In this document: piece after piece, positions 10,036 to 23,000 of the stretch
Layout: each line of letters opens with the position of its first letter
Numbering within the stretch: position 1 is the first letter of the stretch
Assembly (NCBI GenBank): GCA_021401465.1
Contig: JADDMT010000043.1
Location: forward strand, 186,001 to 250,000
Reading direction: 5' to 3'
Length of the DNA: 64,000 bases
Source of the DNA: Teratosphaeria epicoccoides
Lineage: Eukaryota; Ascomycota; Dothideomycetes; Mycosphaerellales; Teratosphaeriaceae
Made by a program: the position numbers and the translations under genes
Notes under the pieces: generated by a model
Told to the model about the DNA's origin: nothing
Databases searched by the model: none
What the model saw: the letters and a program-made list of their open reading frames with translations, nothing else

Positions 10036-12830
10036 CCTAGGTTAATTAGATAGACATATACTTCATGTTTAACTAGGTTTAGGACAACTTAAAGCTAGTC
10101 TTCGTAATAATGTTTATGTAAGGTAGGGCTTATTAAACCATTTCTTAGGACCTATCTAGATAGTAACAGAACTAATAACTCAAATAGAGTTTCTGCAAGC
10201 TATGAACATCTTAAGCATGTGATGAAGAAGGTCTTTAGATCTTTAAACGAGGTTGCTACTATAGTTAGAGTCATCTAACACTTAACTTAGAAGGGGTTAT
10301 ATACTAGCTATGCTACTAAGTTTTAGGAATACGCCTAGCTTGCTTATTAGGACAACGAAGCTCTTATGACAATATACTAATAAGGTCTTAAAAGTAACGT
10401 TAAGGATAAGCTTATACGCAATAGCAGAAAGGTAGATAATATAGGAACATTAGTTAGGATTACAATTAACCTCGACGATAAGCTCTACAAACGAGCCTTA
10501 TAATAACGCTACGACTCTAAGACTTCTAGAAAAGCAGGTTTTGCTCCTAGTTACGATAGTCGACAAACCTATAGTACCTACGATAAGCTAAAGGGGAACA
10601 ACTACTATAGCGCGCAACTAATAGAGCTAGACACTATCTAGAAGGGTTAAGCATTTAAAGGAAAGAAGGGCAAGAATCCGCCTAAGAAAGCAGGAAGATT
10701 AACTTACTATGCCTGTAGTAAGGAAGGCTACATAGCAAGGGACTATTACAGCAAGAAAATTGTGCGACGCAAGTAGTTTAACATGATGCAACAAAAGGAC
10801 TTAGGCAGAGAAGGCTACAAAAAGATTAGTATACTAGGCTCTATTAACAAAGCGCTAAGGACCTACGTAGAGGTAGTTACTAGAAAAACCCCCTGCATGA
10901 GTAATAGACTATAATGTAGAGCCCTTAATTAGGAACTCTGCAAGGATCCATAGTACAATATCTACGAAGAAGACAAGGAACTCTCTAACTACGAAAATGA
11001 AGTTAAGTTAGAATTTGCTAAGTTAGGGATATTACCTAAGGAATGCTTGCTAATTCTACTAGAACTACATAGTACATATAGAGCTTCACTAAAGCGCGAA
11101 CTCTATATAATAGCAAGAAGGACTAGGCATGCATAACTAAGCCTTACACAAGAAGACGCAAGCCTTAAAGAAAAAATTAATAAGTCTTACTTTAATAATA
11201 ACAAAGAGAACTAAGATCCGAGAACTTCATTTCTTTAAGAGGAGGACCCTAAAACAATTCAGGAAGTTCTAGAGTCTCCTCTATAGGAGGAGGATTAGCA
11301 AGACGAATCTAAGGAAGAAAGTCCTAGCAAATCAGAAGAATCTAATAAAACAATTAAGGAAGGAAGCGACAACGAAATCCTTACATTTACGGTAGATACG
11401 CTAGCACTAATACGCGCATTTTTACTATACATTGTAAGACAACACGAGGAGATATTCCTAAGGATGAGCAACAAGTAATAAAAGGTAAACCTAGTATAGC
11501 TCGACTACGCATAGATGATGCTACGAGCTAAATTCTAGAACTATCTATAGCTAGAAATAGACTACGCTTACTACAACTTTGTCATAAAACAAATACCTAT
11601 AGGAGGCATAACTACCCTATATAGATACCTCTTGTTAGATTGCGTAGTAACTAGGGATATACAGGATGAAGTTAGGAAGTTAAGCTAATAAAACTAGATG
11701 ATAATCGCCGCATAAGGACAATATGTATAAAACAAAACCCTTAAAGAAAAACACTATGCGCGCGAGGCACTACGGACAGAACAACAGATCCTAGGATAGT
11801 TAGAATAACGTCGAACAAATAACTAGTTAGGAAATAGATTAACTCTCTAGGTTAGAGCGTTCTAAGAGAATTCCTTAACACAGAAAGCGCTTAAGCATTA
11901 ACAGTAGTCTTCTGCAATAAAATAATTGTTAATAGGCACCTAACAAGTACATTAATAGATTTTAGAGTAAGCAGGAATTTTACCTCCGAATTATTTGTTA
12001 AGAGCTAAGGGATTACAACCTGAAGCAGAAAGGAAGGAGTATATGAACTCATAGTAGTAGATAGGTTACTACTACCTAGCGTAGAACGAGAGACAATATC
12101 GTTACTACTAGCTATCTAATAGCACTACAAGGAAATTGTCTTAGATGTTACTAACATAGCTAGTCATAACGTTATACTAGGCATGCCTTAGTTAAGAAAG
12201 CATAACCTAGTTATAGACTAGAAAAGAGGAGTACTCAAATTTAAGGAATGCAATTACATGATTAGCATTTAACCTATATAGTAGTAGCGTTTGTAGGCAG
12301 ATTAGATTAACAAACATAGGAAGACTTATAAGACATTTACATTAACAGGAATCACGGAAAACCATATTTAACCTAGATCGACACTACTGTTAGGTTAGGA
12401 GGGTCACAAAAATGATCACAGGAAGGATAGAAGTCATGCACTATTAAAGAATGAAACTAGAATCTTAGACCTAGACATTCCTAAGGAGTATAGTAAGTAG
12501 AAGCGACTCTTTAAAGAGGAAAGAGGTAAAGCGGCTTTACCTAAACATTAACTATAGGATCACAAGATACACTTATAGCCTAGGAAAGAGCCTCTATAGG
12601 GACCCCTATACGCAATGTCTAAGAAAGTGCTTAAAACCCTAGACGAATAGCTAAAGACAAAACTAGAGAAAGGCTAGATACAGAAGTCGACATCCTCTAT
12701 AGCCTTACTAGTAATGTTTGTTCTAAAAGTAAACAGGAAACTACAACTAGTAGTAGATTTCAGACAGCTTAACGACATCATAATCAAGAATTAGTATCTA
12801 TTACTAAACATCGAAGAAATGTAAGACCGA
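10036..12830 (+). pseudogene. Family B gag, protease region and start of reverse transcriptase
   Basis: The Gag body carries the HLTQKG...FQEYAQL block. A CCHC-like knuckle lies near 10695-10745 (YYACSKEGYIARD; one Cys changed to Tyr as RIP would do). An acidic spacer at about 11200-11400 follows, then the protease region near 11940-12250 and the reverse transcriptase start near 12590-12810 (LQLVVDFRQLND). The reading stops where the next family B LTR begins at 12831. Stops are almost all TAG or TAA in Gln/Trp positions. Confidence 0.8.
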
Positions 12831-13290
12831 TGTTACAGAATGTTCTAGGGCTAAGCTTTAGCTAGCTAGAACATGCATAGTAAGTAGGGACAGCGCGTAA
12901 CAAACAGGGATAGCGCTATAAGAAGCAGGGTAGCGCTACAGAGTACTCTGCTACTCTATAGTACTCTGTTAAACAAAGTAACAGAGCAGGATAGAGTACC
13001 TCGTATAAGCCGCTACAGAGTGCTCTGCTACTCTGTAGCGCTCTGTCGAACAGAGTAACAGAGTAGGACAGAGCAGGACAGAACACTATGATGTCTCCTA
13101 TGTATTTAGGAACACTAAGATGCCCTTATAGCTTTAATGCGTTTAACTCATGTTACCTACTTACTAATTAGAATTACCTTTGTACTAATCTTTATTGTCT
13201 TAGCTCCTACTTATGTTAGCCTCTCTAAAGAAGCCTCGGCTTACACGTAATAGGATGTCACCTAACTACCTGTCGCGAGTAACTGTAACA
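12831..13290 (+). repeat. Family B 5' LTR
   Basis: 460 bp beginning TGTTACAGAATGTTC and ending TGTAACA. Matches 23524-23973. It contains repeated GCTACAGAGTACTCTG-type palindromic modules around 12940-13080 that could form hairpins. Followed directly by the leader CTTTAAACGCCC. Confidence 0.88.
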
Positions 13291-13329
13291 CTTTAAACGC
13301 CCTTAGGATAAGTGCCTTATTATAGGTTA

Positions 13330-15460
13330 GAAAGGGAACTCCTACCCCTAGCGAGACAAGTAGTACTCGACGTACTGCTAGTACTAGCAACAGACTAGGA
13401 ACCTATGCTAGAAACGACTCTCTTAAGATTAGAAAGCTAGACTTCTATTATAGCGACTAGGACAAATTCGACACCTAGGTTAATTAGATAGACATGTTTT
13501 TATGTTTAACTAGGTTTAGGATAACTTGATAACAGTCTTCATAACGACATTCATGCGAGAAAGAGCTTAGCATTAGGTTAAACTATTTCTTAGGACCTAT
13601 CTAGACAGTAACGGAACTAACAACTTAAACAGAGTTTTTGCAAGCTACAAACATCTTAAGCATGTAATGAAGAAAGTCTTTAGATCTTCAAACGAGGTTA
13701 CTACTATAGTTAGGGTCATCTAACACTTGACTTAGAAGGGGTTATATACTAACTATGCTGCTAAGTTTTAGGAATACGCCTAGCTTACTAAGTAGGACAA
13801 TAAAGCTCTTATGACAATGTACTAACAAGGTCTTAAAGATAACATCAAGGATAAGCTTATACGTAATAGCAGAAGGGTAGATAACATAGGAACATTAGTT
13901 AAGGTTATAATCGATCTTGACAATAAGCTCTACAAAGTAGCCTTAAAATAACCCTATAATTCTAAGACTTCTAGAAAAGCAGGATTTGCGCCTAGATACA
14001 ATAATCGACAAAACTATAGTACCTACAATAAGCTAGGGGGAAACAATTACTATAGCGCGTAACTAATAGAACTAGATGCTATCTAGAAGGGTCGAGTAGT
14101 AGAAGGAAAAGGAAAACAGGGAAAGGATTTATCCTAAGGAGCCTGTAGCAGAGAAGGCTACATGGCAAAGGACTGTCGCGACAAGAATAAGGTACGACAT
14201 AGACAGTTTAATATGATGTAACAGAAGGACTTAGGCAGAGAAGGCTACAAGAAGAGTAGCGAGCTAGGCTGTACTAAGAAAGCGCTAAGGACCTACGCAG
14301 AGGTAGTTACTAGAAGAACTCCCTACATGACAAGTAATAGATCATAGTGTAGAGCCCTTAATTAGGAACTCTGCAAGGATCTATAGTGTAATATCTATAA
14401 AGAAGATAAGGAACTCTGTGACCATAAAAACAAAGTCAAATTAGAATTCGCCAAGTTAGGCATATTACCTAAGGAACGCTTGCTAATTCTACTAGAACTA
14501 CACGGCACATGTAGAGCTCTACTAAAACGCGAGTTATGTATGATAGCAAGAAGGACAGGGGACGTATAACTAAGCCTTGCACAAGAAGACGCAAGCCTTG
14601 AAGAAATTAACAAGTCTTGCTTTAATATTAACGAAGAGAACTAAGATCCGAGAACTTCATTCCCTTAAGAGGAGGAGTCTGAAAAAATTCAGGAAGTTCC
14701 GGGGTCCCCTAAGCATAGCAAGAGGAGGATTAGCAAGACAAGTCTAAGGAAGAAAGTCTAAATGAATTAGAAGAATCTAATAAAGAAATCGAGGAAGAAA
14801 GCGACAATGAAATCCTTACGTTTACGATAGATACGCTAGCACTAATGCGCGCATTCTTACTATACATCATAAGACAACACAAGGAAATATTCCTAAGGAT
14901 AAACAACAAACAACAAAAAGTAAACCTAGTATAGCTTGACTACGCATAGATGATACTACGAGCTAAATTCTAGAATTATCTATAGTTAGAGATAGACTAC
15001 ACCTACTACAAATTTATCATGGATTAAATACCTATAGGAAGCATAACTACCCTATATAGATACCTTTTACTAGACAACTGTAGCATAGTAACCCGGGATA
15101 TACAGGATGAAGTTAGAAAGTTAAACTAATAATACTAGATGATAATTGCTACAAAAGGACAATACGCATGCAACGAAACCCTCGAGGAAAGACACTACGC
15201 GTAAGAGGGGCTACTAACGAAACAACAGATCCTAGGATAGTTCGAGTAACGTCAGGCTAACAACTAGTTAGGAAACAGATTAACTCTCTAGATCGGAGCG
15301 TTCTAAGAGAGTTCCTTAACACAGAAAGCGCTTAAGCATTAATAACAGTAGTCTTCTACACTAAAATAATTGTTAACAGGCACCTAACGAGTACGTTAAT
15401 AGATTCTAGAGCAAGCAGGAATTTCGCCTCTAAATCATTTGTTAAGAGCTAAGGGATTAC
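13330..15460 (+). pseudogene. gag and start of the protease region of B2
   Basis: The same Gag order as 10036-12000, somewhat better preserved: MTMYQQGLKDNIKDKLIRNS-type helices near 13810-13870, a basic NRQNYSTYN segment near 14000, and a knuckle near 14138-14180 (ACSREGYMAKDC). An acidic segment and a protease start (RNFASKSFVK context) near 15420-15450 follow. It is cut by the foldback unit at about 15465. In-frame stops are RIP-type. Confidence 0.75.
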
Positions 15461-15474
15461 AAACTAGGGTTCTA

Positions 15475-15647
15475 ATGAATTTGACAAAGACTAGGAGGAC
15501 AAGTCACTATCAAGAAGGCTAAGGGCAACTCTAGTCAGCCGTTTAGCACATTTTGCTACAATCTAACAGGGTACTAAGCAGCTGACTAGAGTTGCACTTA
15601 GCCTTCTTAGATAGTAGCTTGTCCTCCTAGTCTTCGTCAGATTCATC
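15475..15647. repeat. Foldback unit 1
   Basis: About 173 bp with two arms of roughly 60-70 nt. The left arm runs GACTAGGAGGACAAG...AAGGCTAAGGGCAACT and the right arm is its near reverse complement (AGTTGCACTTAGCCTTCTT...CTTGTCCTCCTAGTC). The loop contains TTTGCTACAATCT. No coding frame. Confidence 0.8.
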
Positions 15648-15677
15648 AGAATTGAGGCCGGGCTAGAGGATCTGCTA

Positions 15678-15853
15678 CATGAATCTAACAGAGACTAGGA
15701 GGACAAGTTACTATCTAAGAAGGCTAAGGGTAACTCCGGTCAGCTATTTAGCACATTTTGCCACGATCTGACAGGGTGCTAAGCGGCTAACTAGAGTTAC
15801 ACTTAGCCTTCTTAGATAGTAACTTGTCCTCCTAGTCTTCATGAGATTCATTA
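15678..15853. repeat. Foldback unit 2
   Basis: A second copy of the same hairpin about 30 bp after the first and in the same orientation, with arms starting GAATCTAACAGAGACTAGG and ending CCTAGTCTTCATGAGATTC. The two units are diverged by several substitutions, so the duplication is not very recent or RIP has acted on each. Confidence 0.8.
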
Positions 15854-15929
15854 ATGCTATGCGCTCTATTAGTTAAGGCTAGAGCTAGCGATAGACCGCA
15901 TAAACTATCTACCCTAGCCGCGTTCGAAA

Positions 15930-16135
15930 GTGCTAGCGGTATACCTATAGTACCTTACTCTACCTACTGTCACTAGATCCGCGAGATAGGGTAATAGCAC
16001 ACTCGACCTAGCCATGACTAAAGGTGCTAGTAGTATACCCGTAGTATCTCCTTCTATCTGCCGCTAGTATCTCCGCGAGATAGGGTAACAGTACACTTAA
16101 CCTAGCTACAATCAAAAGTGCTAGTAGTATACCCG
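15930..16135. repeat. 94-bp tandem subterminal repeat
   Basis: The motif GTGCTAG(C/T)(G/A)GTATACC recurs at 15930, 16024 and 16118, a period of 94 bp, with the intervening ATCCGCGAGATAGGGTAA / CTCCGCGAGATAGGGTAA also repeated. Repeats near the ends are typical of CACTA-type elements and may be transposase binding sites. Confidence 0.75.
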
Positions 16136-16399
16136 TGGCACTTTAAGGCGTCTCTTGTAATTTACTGCTAGTAGTTTTATCATAACGTCCGTAGGTCTAG
16201 GGCTAGCATTTAACCTGCTAGTAGTATGCTTCTAGTACCCTCGACTACTTCTTGTGTACATCTAGCATCCTGACCCTCGCTCTTATTCTTCTAGTTAGTC
16301 GAACTATTAGCGCTAGTTGCAGAAGTATTGCTTACGCTAGGGCTTGTAGCATGCTACCTTTATCGAGCTTACTAGTATAGCATTTGTTGTGTATGTCAC

Positions 16400-19300
16400 G
16401 ATTGTTTACGTTTGTTTCTCCTTGATTAGTCCTAAGTAGAGCTACTAGCGACGCCACGCTTGAGCGATAGCGGCCCTTCCTTGCTAGTAGCCGCAATATC
16501 GCGCTCCTTAGCTATATTCAGGCAATGTAGCTTATGTTTAGTTGCTACCCTAGACTCTTGTTCCTCCTAGTCCGTATTGTATATGAAGTTATAGGTCTTA
16601 AAGTTAGCAGTGTTGTTAATGTACATGTCATATTAGCTAGAGGTATCATATTCGTCTGTTAGCATAACATGAATACTATAGTAGACGCTAGTAAGCCCGT
16701 AGATGTAGCGACCTTACAGAGTACCTTCCTATAGGCTAGAACGCACTACTATGATTACTGTCATGCTATGAACATCGTCTACTCTTCTAGCTAGATCCTT
16801 CGGCTAGAATAGGTCTACAAACACACCTATGTAAGTCAGACGTTTATTATGTGCTAGTATTATGTAGTTATAGCTATCTACTATGACGCGCAATTTCTTG
16901 TCTTAGAAGGTTACGACATATAACAGGTAAGTAGGCAGCTAGCCCTTAAAGGCAACTACTAGGTTGATTTGTCTATTAACGCTAGTAGTCTCGTCTATAA
17001 CTAGCGGTACTTCGTACTCCTAGACCTTGAGCTAGTCATTACAGCGATTGTCCTAGATTCCTTGCTAGTTTAGTGTACATCTAACGACATCCGGCTTAGT
17101 TGCAGATAGATCGTTAGGATCCTTATAATGCATCTTCTAGCACTATACACTAGCATAGAAAGATACCTCTAAATTGTCGACCTAATCTAGTTTTCTCTCG
17201 ATCCTGTCAGGATTAAGACGTATTATATTTGACGTCGATGTTGTATTAGATGACGCCTAGTACTCTCTAACAAACACTATAGTAGCATGACGGAAGTAAG
17301 GCCCTACCTCTAGCCCTATGTGTGCTACTACATTACTAATTGTCCTCTATATGTCTCTACCTAGTAACGATTAGCTAGATCTTAGCCTTCGCTAGCTAAG
17401 GAAGGCTTTAACATCCTTCTACTCTATTAGTTAAGGCACTTCGCGCTCCTAAGCCTCTCAACGTTTAGGCTTAGTCTGCTGCTAGAACGTTAGGCTAGTA
17501 TCAAAGAATGTAAGCATAGTAATCTTTCGCTAGAAGTGCTCTATAATTTAGTCCTCCTATCCGTTCTTCTTGTTAGTTAATTTAAATAGCTTCTTGACGT
17601 ATTTAACATACCTGTGTTCAAAGTAGCTAGTGTTAAGGTCTAGCGCGTTGCCAAAGAGCTGTATTATGTCTATGTAGTATGTAAGGGCATAAAACTTAGG
17701 AAAATTAAAGTGCCCTTGTAGTTTACATACATTGTCTACTACCTTAGGCACCTCTACTCGCTCTGTCTACGCTTTCTTCTTTCTTAGCTCTCCTTTGCTT
17801 ATACGGTACTCCCTAAACTCTTCTTTATACTAGTTGCATTAGAATAGGGCGAGGATTATAAACTAAAGTGTTTCGCTATCATGTAAAGGATATTACGCTA
17901 ACTAAGAGAAGTCTACTATTACCCATAAGAACCGGATAGCGCTATGTGCCTTAGCTTCTTCTAATAGTAGCATAAAGACTAGGAGCAACTATTATAGCAT
18001 ACTCTTCTGTTCCTAGCCTATCTATTAGCTTACTATAGACATCTAGCTAAATACCTAGAGGTTCCTAAATGTAGGCACTGCCGCAAAACGACAGTCAATA
18101 ATAACATCTAGTTAATGATCTACGACAGTCTTGCCTTTATTACTCTTTCTTGCTACTTTATGCTAACTCTCGGCTTATAGGAGTACTGCTCTAGCTTACT
18201 TTAAAGACAGAGGTAGTTAACTCTTAAGCAAATCTTGCGTCTAATCTATGACGTACATTAATATGCCCTTGAAGAGTTAGTAGAGTATGTCTACTATTAG
18301 CGTCTTGTAGATATTTAGGCTAGGGTACCTAAATGCGAAGTTTAGTAGGTCATGCATGTAGCTACCCTTGTCCTTCTTTGCTACTCGCTAGAGCATGATT
18401 TGTATTTACGTGTCCTTATGTGTCTGCTATAGAGTAACTACTTCAAGGTCTTCGTGTTTTTCTAGATCGATTATACATATCGTGTAGTAGCGGTTGTTCT
18501 TTACGCCTGTAATCATTACCTGTTCTTAGTAGTCGCTCGCGTATACCGCAATATTTAGGAAATATTACTATGTCTTGCTATCTGCACATAAGACGTCAAG
18601 GCTCTCGCCTGTAGCGAGCTTAGTAATAAGGTCGAACATTGTCTTCATGTAGCGATAGTATAGCTTGTCCCTAATGCTTCCTTTTCTGCCTTTAACTACT
18701 AGTAGCATCGCTAGGAGCACGCTACCTAGTCGATAGTTAGAGTTACGAACCGATCTAGGTAGGTTGCTAATCGTCAAGTATACTAGCTATGCGATTAGGT
18801 TACCTTAATGATTAGTAACCTATGTCTTGTTACTAGCAAGGATTAGTAGCATGATTGTCGCTCTGTCTATTCTAAGCTCTTTCTGTTTGTCCTACTACTA
18901 GTCTGTAGAGGCCATGTCCTAATAGATCTGCCTAGGCGGGTCGTCTAGAGTCTCAAGGTAATAAGGCACGTACATAAGATCATTCCTGAAACCCTTGTGC
19001 CCTATGAGAAAGCGCATAACGTCTTCGACTTTCTAGTGCCTTAGAGGCACTGTCTTAATACTAGAGGTTAACTATAGAGATTCTAATTCGATGTTTGTAA
19101 TACTCTACTTTGTAATAAATAGTAGTTAGTAGGTACTTACTTCTTAGATCTTGTCCTTAAGCTCTACGCCTAACTAAAAGCTAAGTAGTTCGTAGATCTT
19201 CTGCAGCCAGGGATTCTTGAATAACCGATCGATAGTGATACTCGAAATGCCTTCGTGTAAGAGCTAGTATGCGAATGCTATATCTGCATTACTTTAGAAG

Positions 19301-19440
19301 AAGGCACAGCCCTATTCGTTAAGTTCCTTATCTGTCTGTCCGTTAGACCTAGTCAAGGTTATTACTAACTTAGTAGGATTGCGGCCTAAGCGGTCATCCT
19401 TACCGCTAAGGCGGAATCAGCCGTATAAGAGGCCTTAGTC
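16400..19440 (-). pseudogene. Plavaka-like transposase
   Basis: The conceptual reading on the minus strand gives RFLIGHKGFRNDL, a DRATIMLLILASNKTQV block, LTISNLPRSVRNSNYRLGS and a TGESLDVLCADSK...YASDYQEQVMITG block. Nearer the C-terminus it has HFNFPKFYALTYYIDIIQ, LFGNAL, NTSYFEHRYVKYVKK and TNKK. This order (state-the-date loop, IGN-like motif, DYPEQ-like motif, FPK.H...HY..I..FG...TE..H) is that of Plavaka transposases of the CACTA group. Stops are RIP-type. The C-terminal third is duplicated at 57050-57976. Family assignment is from motif memory. Confidence 0.65.
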
Positions 19441-20127
19441 ATTATCTCGCGACATGTAATAAGATAGTAGCAAACCTAAGAGTAACAGGGTAAAGACATA
19501 GTAGCTAAGCATCCGTTAAGGCTATTATAATAGCCGACCTACTAATCATAGGAGTAATAGCAGCAGTCAAAACTACCGTAATAGCGAGTCTCGTAGCCGC
19601 TAGGGTAATAGTAGTAGTTAAAGTTAGTCTAGGAGCTAGTCAAGTAGCCGTCGAGGCCATAATAGCAGCTAGACTACAAACTCTGACTAAGGATACGACT
19701 ACTCTAGTAGCGAAGATATACGTAGTAGCCCTCCTGTGTATAAAGACAATTTAATCGAGCCTTTGCTCGTTAAAGTCCGAGAACTCTCGTAGATAGACGC
19801 TTTACAAGAGCAGAAGGGCATTTCTATGCTATACCCTATAGCTCCTACTTACTAGCTAAGTTGTAAGCATATTGCAATGGACTAGTAGCTCGTAGCGCGT
19901 AATATGCTAGGGATGAAAGGTCGAGTTAGCTCGAGGCTAGATGACGTAGATTTAGATACTATAAGTACCTGCGTAGGTCCTATGAGGAGGTGCTAATGTT
20001 AGGGGTGTAGAGAAGGCAGAGGTTACGTTAGTGTCGTAACAACTACACGAAAAGGGTTAGAGAAGCTATACTTGCATAGTCTAGCAAGGTAGACAATAAG
20101 TAGGTTTAAAGGACTAGGCCGCGGACA

Positions 20128-20840
20128 TGTTAATAGAAAGCAGATTCGAATGCAAGAACGAAGAAGAGGTAAGGAGAGAAGGCTTAGATGTTGTTAAAAG
20201 CACTAACATGTCACAAGACCAGAGGTTTCTAAGCCCGCTCGTGATCTTTTGTATGAAGAAGGCATTCTTCTAGTCTAATTAGAAACTAGCATAGAATCCT
20301 TTAGAGTCACGTAAAGTAAACGCTTTCATGTTAAATAGCGTGTATGCTACTATTAAATACCTACTAGCCTAGATCAGAAATGGCCCTTCGGAGTTCAAGA
20401 CGAAGGCTAGCAAGACTAGATAGGTTCTAGTTAGCAGTGTCGATATCGATGATATCTTCGAGGGGAAGAAGAAGTATTAGGAAGAGCTCGATGCTAACAG
20501 ACAGGAGGTCATCATAGCGACTATTACAGCACGTATATTAGGTAGGGAGGACGAAGGCAAGACAGTACTACTAGTGTAGGCAGCGCTAGCTATCAAGAAG
20601 GATCGCGGCATGACAGGCTTAGAGAAGGGATACGAGGACTTACAGAGGCGAAAGGCGCTACGCGAGAATAGTACGTAGGAGACATTGTCAAGAGGGCCTG
20701 TGCTAACTTCTGCTAGGTCGTACGCAATTGTTAGGTTAGCGTAGTATCCGCCTAACACAAGGATCAAGCTAGGCCTTAATGTCATTAATAGTAGGCGTTT
20801 ACAAGCATGTAGCGGATGTTTAAGCGGATACTAACAGAGG
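20128..20840 (+). pseudogene. Unknown second gene of P1
   Basis: On the plus strand a frame from ATG 20128 runs about 235 codons with only TAG/TAA/TGA-type interruptions. It contains FECKNEEEVRREG, SVDIDDIFEGKKK and RQEVIIATITARILGREDE, and is rich in charged residues. Upstream (19530-20127) a Tyr/Ser/Asp-rich segment may be an earlier exon. I do not recognise the protein. It diverges head to head from the transposase, as second genes of DNA transposons often do. Confidence 0.45.
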
Positions 20841-22388
20841 GAGCGAGCGCCATAACGGCAAAAGGGCAAATGTTAGTAACTATGGCAGTAAGGCAAGCGA
20901 TTATAACAGTGACGACTAGCTAATGTAGGGACTAGAGGAGCTATTGTCGCGAGACATACTACATGACAGTGTCGTGACAACAAGGTTAGTTTCTCGTCTA
21001 ACATTATGGCTATGATTACTAACATGTACTTGTCTAGTACAAAAGCCACTATAGTTAATAAGCCCCGACCTAGACACACGCACGATGAAAGGTTAGTAGC
21101 CTTAGCGCGTCGTGAGGGCCAGCTATTACTAACGAGGCGGAAGTAGCGAGAGGCCTAAGCTACGGAGTAGGCGGTTAATCGTGACTAGTGTAGACAAGTA
21201 GTATAGGCGAGAGGACTTATGTATCGACTAAACTATGCTAATAACGGATAAATACTAGCGCGGCTCTAGCGAGAGGCGAAACGTAAAGACTTACTAGAGC
21301 GGGCATATAGTAAGTACGATTATTGACTCTACGTAGCGGCGTAGTTAATAATAATAGCTATAGGACACAAAGCTCGACTATAAAGGACAAAGACTAAGGC
21401 GATAGTAGGAGCCAAGCTTTGCTAGAGGCAGAGGCAAAAAATGCCAGGTAAGTATGCTAGTAGTATACTAGCGTTATGCTACTAACATACTACTAGTACT
21501 TCGATATTAATAGGAGGTACTAGCAGTAGTTTAGTAGCTACAGGGTATACATTAGCTAACGATTATAATATAGCATAGCATGCGCTCTACTCGATTAGTA
21601 TGATCTTATAAGCAACTAGTCGAACGTTGTAGAGAAGGTAGAGGATACGCAGAGCAACTCTAAGTTAAGGGATAGTTAGTTGTAGTAGCATACTACATTT
21701 ACGGACTTAACCTTGTTAGAGTAGATTAAGGGCTATAGCGACAAGGTCTTTAATGATGCGACCTTTAAGAAGCTACAGGGGGGGCGAAATAGTAGCGCTT
21801 TAGGAGAGTCGGTAGTAGTAAAGGTAAGCTAGTAGAACAGAATAGAGGATAAGGGCAAGTAGAAGAGTTATGTGTAAGGGCTAATACAGGATGTGTAGAT
21901 AGTATGTAGTAGCTATGCATTTGTTACTAGCTATACTAATTAAGGTCTTCGGGCATGAGGCGCAAGTCAGATATAGTAGCTTGCTTGAATTCAAGAGGCG
22001 TCGTAAGAGCTACGTTTAAGCTGTATATGTGTTTAGTGTTAGCAAATCTGCTTAATTTGCGTTATATGTCAGATTTAGTGTTAATAGTAAAAGAGCATAG
22101 TGCGACAATAAGTAATGTGTAGTATTAACTAAAATCATGACTTTAACGTCTATTACGTGCAAATTGTTTTGATTTAAGTAGCTCAGCTTGTGTACCTAAG
22201 CTACTTGCCGCTAGTATACTACTAGTAGTAAGTTACTTACTACTAGCACTCTTGCACTCTAAGCTACTTGCGTCCGCAACACGAGTAGCTTAGGAGGGGA
22301 CGAGTTTCTCAGGGGTACATACAAGTAGGCTAAGTCAGACGAGTAGGTAAGTAAGCTAAGTAACACAAGTTACTTAGTCTACTTAGGG
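20841..22388. other. Right non-coding part of P1
   Basis: Plus-strand sequence with a repeated TACTAGTAGTAT motif (21455-21500, 22205-22245) and short ACTTAG/CTAAGT repeats near the end (22190-22388). No convincing gene. These look like subterminal repeats of the transposon. Confidence 0.45.
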
Positions 22389-22399
22389 CCTTTTTTTTT

Positions 22400-23000
22400 C
22401 GAGACGTAAGGAATTGCAAAAGGCAATTATCGAATCTTAAAAGAGGATCATAGGAAAATATAACGCTACACAAAAAATGGCACCTTAGCTAAAGAAGGGG
22501 GATAAGGTCTACCTCCTAACAAAGAACCTAAGAACCTAGAGATTAACTAAGAAACTAGACCACGTTAAAGTCAGGCCATTTTTGATTAATAAGCCTAAAG
22601 GACTAGTTAATTACTAACTTAAACTACTAGACGACGCGAAAATCTACCTAGTATTCTATTTTTTTCAATGTTAGAACCTATAGACGCTAAAACGCTATGT
22701 TAAGAGACATTTCACTTCTAACCTAAGGAGGAAAACAAGTTTGAAGTTAAAAGAATCCTAGACTATAAGGGTTAGCGATACCTCATCAAATGGAAAGGAT
22801 ATAATGATACTAAGAAAACCTAGGAACTAAAAAGGAGCCTCAAGAACTGCTACTAGCTCTTAGTGAAGTTTCATTAGGCGCAGAAGGAACGCAAAGAGAA
22901 GGCGGACCCTTTACCTAGAAGTCTGAAGAAAGGTCGTATCCTTAGTCTATTATAAGACCCTAAGTAGAAGGTAACAAGTAGAAATCTGAAGAACCTAGCT
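22400..23000 (+). pseudogene. Integrase C-terminus and chromodomain of B2
   Basis: The reading shows APQLKKGDKVYLLTKNLR, a KLDHVKVRPF motif and, after YFVF-type residues, the chromodomain core VKRILDYKG, RYLIKWKGYN near 22741-22810 and a following basic helix. These are the standard GPY/F and chromodomain modules at the end of Ty3/Gypsy chromovirus integrases. From 23000 to 23523 no gene is clear on the plus strand; the interval holds Cys-rich minus-strand text near 23240-23340 that I could not resolve. Confidence 0.8.

Larger units (their letters stand above)
15850..22388 (-). mobile_element. DNA transposon P1, Plavaka/CACTA-like
   Basis: It contains a Plavaka-like transposase on the minus strand (about 16400-19440), a second coding segment on the plus strand (20128-20840) and subterminal repeats on both sides. 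The right end is probably 22388, where the reverse complement starts CCCTAAGTAG, the same ten bases that begin P2 at 52757. The left end is not clear; the stretch up to 15850 is the foldback pair. It is inserted in family B element B2. RIP-type stops occur throughout. Confidence 0.6.
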
